From: Candidatus Geothermarchaeota archaeon
GTDB lineage: Archaea; Thermoproteota; Nitrososphaeria; Geothermarchaeales; JAUWBL01
DNA length: 12,444 bases
Direction of reading: 5' to 3'
NCBI GenBank assembly: GCA_030601715.1
Contig: JAUWBL010000011.1
Coordinates: 1-12,444, forward strand
Positions 12,443 to 12,444 of this stretch are shown here, piece after piece. Every line of letters starts with the position of its first letter. The first letter of the stretch is position 1. The notes under the pieces were generated by a model that was not told the origin of the DNA, made no database searches, and saw only the letters and a program-made list of their open reading frames with translations. Position numbers and translations under genes: made by a program.

Positions 12443-12444
12443 CG

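Noticed and set aside
1..12444. CRISPR array, insertion sequence or transposase
   Set aside because: No regularly spaced direct repeats, no terminal inverted repeats with target duplication and no transposase motif were found on either strand.

Overview
The window reads as a piece of an archaeal chromosome, moderately GC-rich, with G/C-ending codons and mostly AGG/AGA arginine. The archaeal call rests on TATA-like boxes about 26 nt before several starts, a mix of Shine-Dalgarno (SD) and apparently leaderless starts, frequent GTG/TTG starts, a CoA-carbonyl mutase large subunit without its own B12 domain, a class II ribonucleotide reductase and archaeal-type GlyA and SerS signatures. I cannot name the phylum from sequence alone.

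Layout. At 1-300 lie a short C-terminal fragment of an upstream gene and a terminator-like hairpin. At 385-2037 (+) is the large subunit of an AdoCbl-dependent acyl-CoA mutase. It would usually be called methylmalonyl-CoA mutase, but its two specificity residues are those of isobutyryl-CoA mutase. It converges on, and overlaps by 15 bp, a class II AdoCbl-dependent ribonucleotide reductase (2023-4416, -). A Gfo/Idh/MocA oxidoreductase (about 4576-5499, -) follows. A divergent promoter region separates it from a branched-chain aminotransferase (5812-6759, +) and a highly altered GlyA/SHMT-family protein (6844-8046, +).

The part from 8047 to 10286 is different. It holds small or decayed genes: a 38-codon ORF that may be the worn end of a larger gene, a small two-helix membrane protein, a 59-aa helical protein, a six-helix membrane protein, a 90-aa basic ORF, a plus-strand gene that appears frameshifted, and the N-terminus of a metallo-beta-lactamase-fold protein cut off after about 35 residues. 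The two smallest intact genes diverge from an inverted repeat that encloses a TATA-like box.

Housekeeping genes resume with seryl-tRNA synthetase (10287-11657, -), a GAF-domain protein of the free-methionine-sulfoxide-reductase type (11805-12260, +), and the C-terminal end of a minus-strand gene at the right edge.

How the genes may work together. Two enzymes use adenosylcobalamin. The aminotransferase links valine to 2-ketoisovalerate, whose oxidised CoA product, isobutyryl-CoA, is the substrate predicted for the mutase. That makes a branched-chain amino acid/acyl-CoA theme plausible, but the genes do not form one operon. No tRNA, rRNA, CRISPR array, intact insertion sequence or intein was seen.
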